A DNA stretch of 32,830 bases, taken from the NCBI GenBank assembly GCA_031271805.1, contig JAISUX010000118.1:1-32830 (forward strand), in the 5' to 3' direction. Each line of letters starts with the position of its first letter. The stretch's first letter is position 1. The stretch is from Tannerella sp. GTDB lineage: Bacteria > Bacteroidota > Bacteroidia > Bacteroidales > Tannerellaceae. The translations under genes were made by a program, and so were the position numbers. Under the pieces are notes generated by a model. It did not search any database. It was not told where the DNA came from and was given only the letters and a program-made list of their open reading frames with translations. This document shows positions 32,217 through 32,830 of this stretch, one piece after another.

Positions 32217-32368
32217 TCATCCGTCGTATCTCCTGTTTCACTCCCGTCATTGCAAGAAGGATCTAAGCAATCCGTCTTCTTTATTCTCGATTGCCTGATT
32301 TCCTCCTCCATGATGGCTACCACAACCATCGGCAAATCCGTAACACCATTAAATAAATATTCTCTCAT
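32192..32368 (-). CDS. Small hypothetical ORF, 58 residues (5' part of a probable frameshifted gene)
   Basis: It begins MREYLFNGVTDLPMVVVAIM and continues with a charged, Cys-containing stretch (EEEIRQSRIKKTDCLD, then SCNDGSETGDTTDEPYGHTV) to TAA at 32192-32194. It starts 51 bases after the stop of the secreted protein at the right edge, on the same strand. Codon use and amino-acid mix look natural. No family is recognised. The adjoining open frame at 32079-32216 suggests that the original protein was about 100 residues and has suffered an indel. Confidence 0.4.
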   Translation of the reverse strand: MREYLFNGVTDLPMVVVAIMEEEIRQSRIKKTDCLDPSCNDGSETGDTTDEPYGHTVR

Positions 32369-32419
32369 TTCTAATTATTTATATTCTTATTTAGTTACTT
32401 ATATATCAGCGTTTTAACC

Positions 32420-32830
32420 CTAAAATCCAACCATAACTTTAACATTTTTATCATTGCATCGCACAAAATAAATCCCACGTTCAAGCCCTGTAAATTCTGC
32501 AAATCCTGTAATTCTGTCAATATCGGAAGACGTCCGCAACAGTCGTCCCAGCACATTAAACACTTCGACCTTTTCACCCGCCGAAGCCCCTCGAACCGAG
32601 ATAACTCCCGGCGCACTACTCCATGCAAAGAAGGATTCATCGGGCATAACTACTTCATTACCAACCGGAGCGGTGCGGAACTCAAGGGTAAACCTGTCCG
32701 CAATCTCGCCGCTACGCGATGAGAAATAATAGATGCCACCGCTGTTGAGTTTAAATTCTTTATTAGCAAGTTTATCCACAAGCCAGACAGCAATATCGCC
32801 ACATCCGCGCTGTTCGGATGATTTGAGCAT
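32420..32830 (-). CDS. Secreted protein C-terminus with T9SS type A-like sorting domain (cut by window edge)
   Basis: 136 residues are visible and the frame is open to the window edge; the ATG at 32830 is accidental and the gene surely continues. The end of the protein (GEKVEVFNVLGRLLRTSSDIDR, GLERGIYFVRC, then KVMVGF) has the beta-sandwich pattern and terminal K-V-x-V of type IX secretion system sorting domains. Upstream residues (GGIYYFSSRSGEIADRFTLEF) fit the last repeat of a large surface protein. T9SS substrates are exported across the outer membrane and often anchored there. The function of the main part is outside the window. Confidence 0.65.
   Translation of the reverse strand: MLKSSEQRGCGDIAVWLVDKLANKEFKLNSGGIYYFSSRSGEIADRFTLEFRTAPVGNEVVMPDESFFAWSSAPGVISVRGASAGEKVEVFNVLGRLLRTSSDIDRITGFAEFTGLERGIYFVRCNDKNVKVMVGF

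Overview
The window looks like a chromosomal segment of a gut-type Bacteroidales (phylum Bacteroidota). The signs are SusC/SusD pairs, a FecR/ECF-sigma module, a serine-type sulfatase, a T9SS-like C-terminal tail, Bacteroidota-specific families (DUF4294, DUF2752, a tandem-ACT protein beside paaK) and, upstream of many genes, a Bacteroidota promoter signature (TTTG, 19-21 bp, TAnnTTTG) in place of -35/-10 boxes. No tRNA, rRNA, CRISPR array, insertion sequence or intact prophage gene was found.

Left part (1-10.5 kb): two polysaccharide-utilisation loci meet tail to tail. From the left come the last codons of a SusD and a lipoprotein glycoside hydrolase (+ strand). From the right comes a complete minus-strand locus read as ECF sigma, FecR anti-sigma, STN-bearing SusC, SusD and S-type sulfatase. 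Between them lie a DUF2442 gene, the 3' stub of a DUF4160 gene and a 21-bp minisatellite of about ten units.

Middle (10.6-17.6 kb, minus strand): a tightly overlapped four-gene operon (FemAB-like acyltransferase, DUF7033/polysaccharide-deacetylase-like protein, WecB-type epimerase, GT4 glycosyltransferase) sits directly downstream of recA and a carboxynorspermidine-synthase-type dehydrogenase. It probably builds an envelope or exported polysaccharide.

17.7-26.3 kb: housekeeping genes in alternating orientation: AspT/YidE-type transporter, AMP-forming acyl-CoA ligase, lipoprotein cyclophilin, DUF4294 protein, an orphan HsdR-N-type nuclease domain divergent from holA, an XRE regulator behind a 550-bp AT-rich intergenic region full of dyads, a DUF2752 protein and a zinc-ribbon/CD225 membrane protein. 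Three convergent pairs here overlap by exactly 4 bp at their stop codons.

26.4-31.5 kb (minus strand): paaK, tandem-ACT, mltG, iorA, iorB. Apart from mltG this is an aryl-acid module interconverting aryl-pyruvates, arylacetyl-CoA and arylacetates (phenylacetate/indoleacetate chemistry).

Right end (31.5-32.8 kb): a decayed zone with the headless C-terminal part of a larger protein, two pairs of 14-bp repeats at 21-bp spacing, a small ORF that appears frameshifted, and the C-terminus of a probable secreted T9SS substrate.

I see no clearly new multi-gene system. The best leads are the dyad-rich region before the XRE gene, the envelope-polysaccharide operon, the inserted domain in the glycoside hydrolase, the minisatellite beside the DUF4160 stub, and the repeats and broken small gene at the right end. 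Names rest on recognition of motifs, not on database searches.
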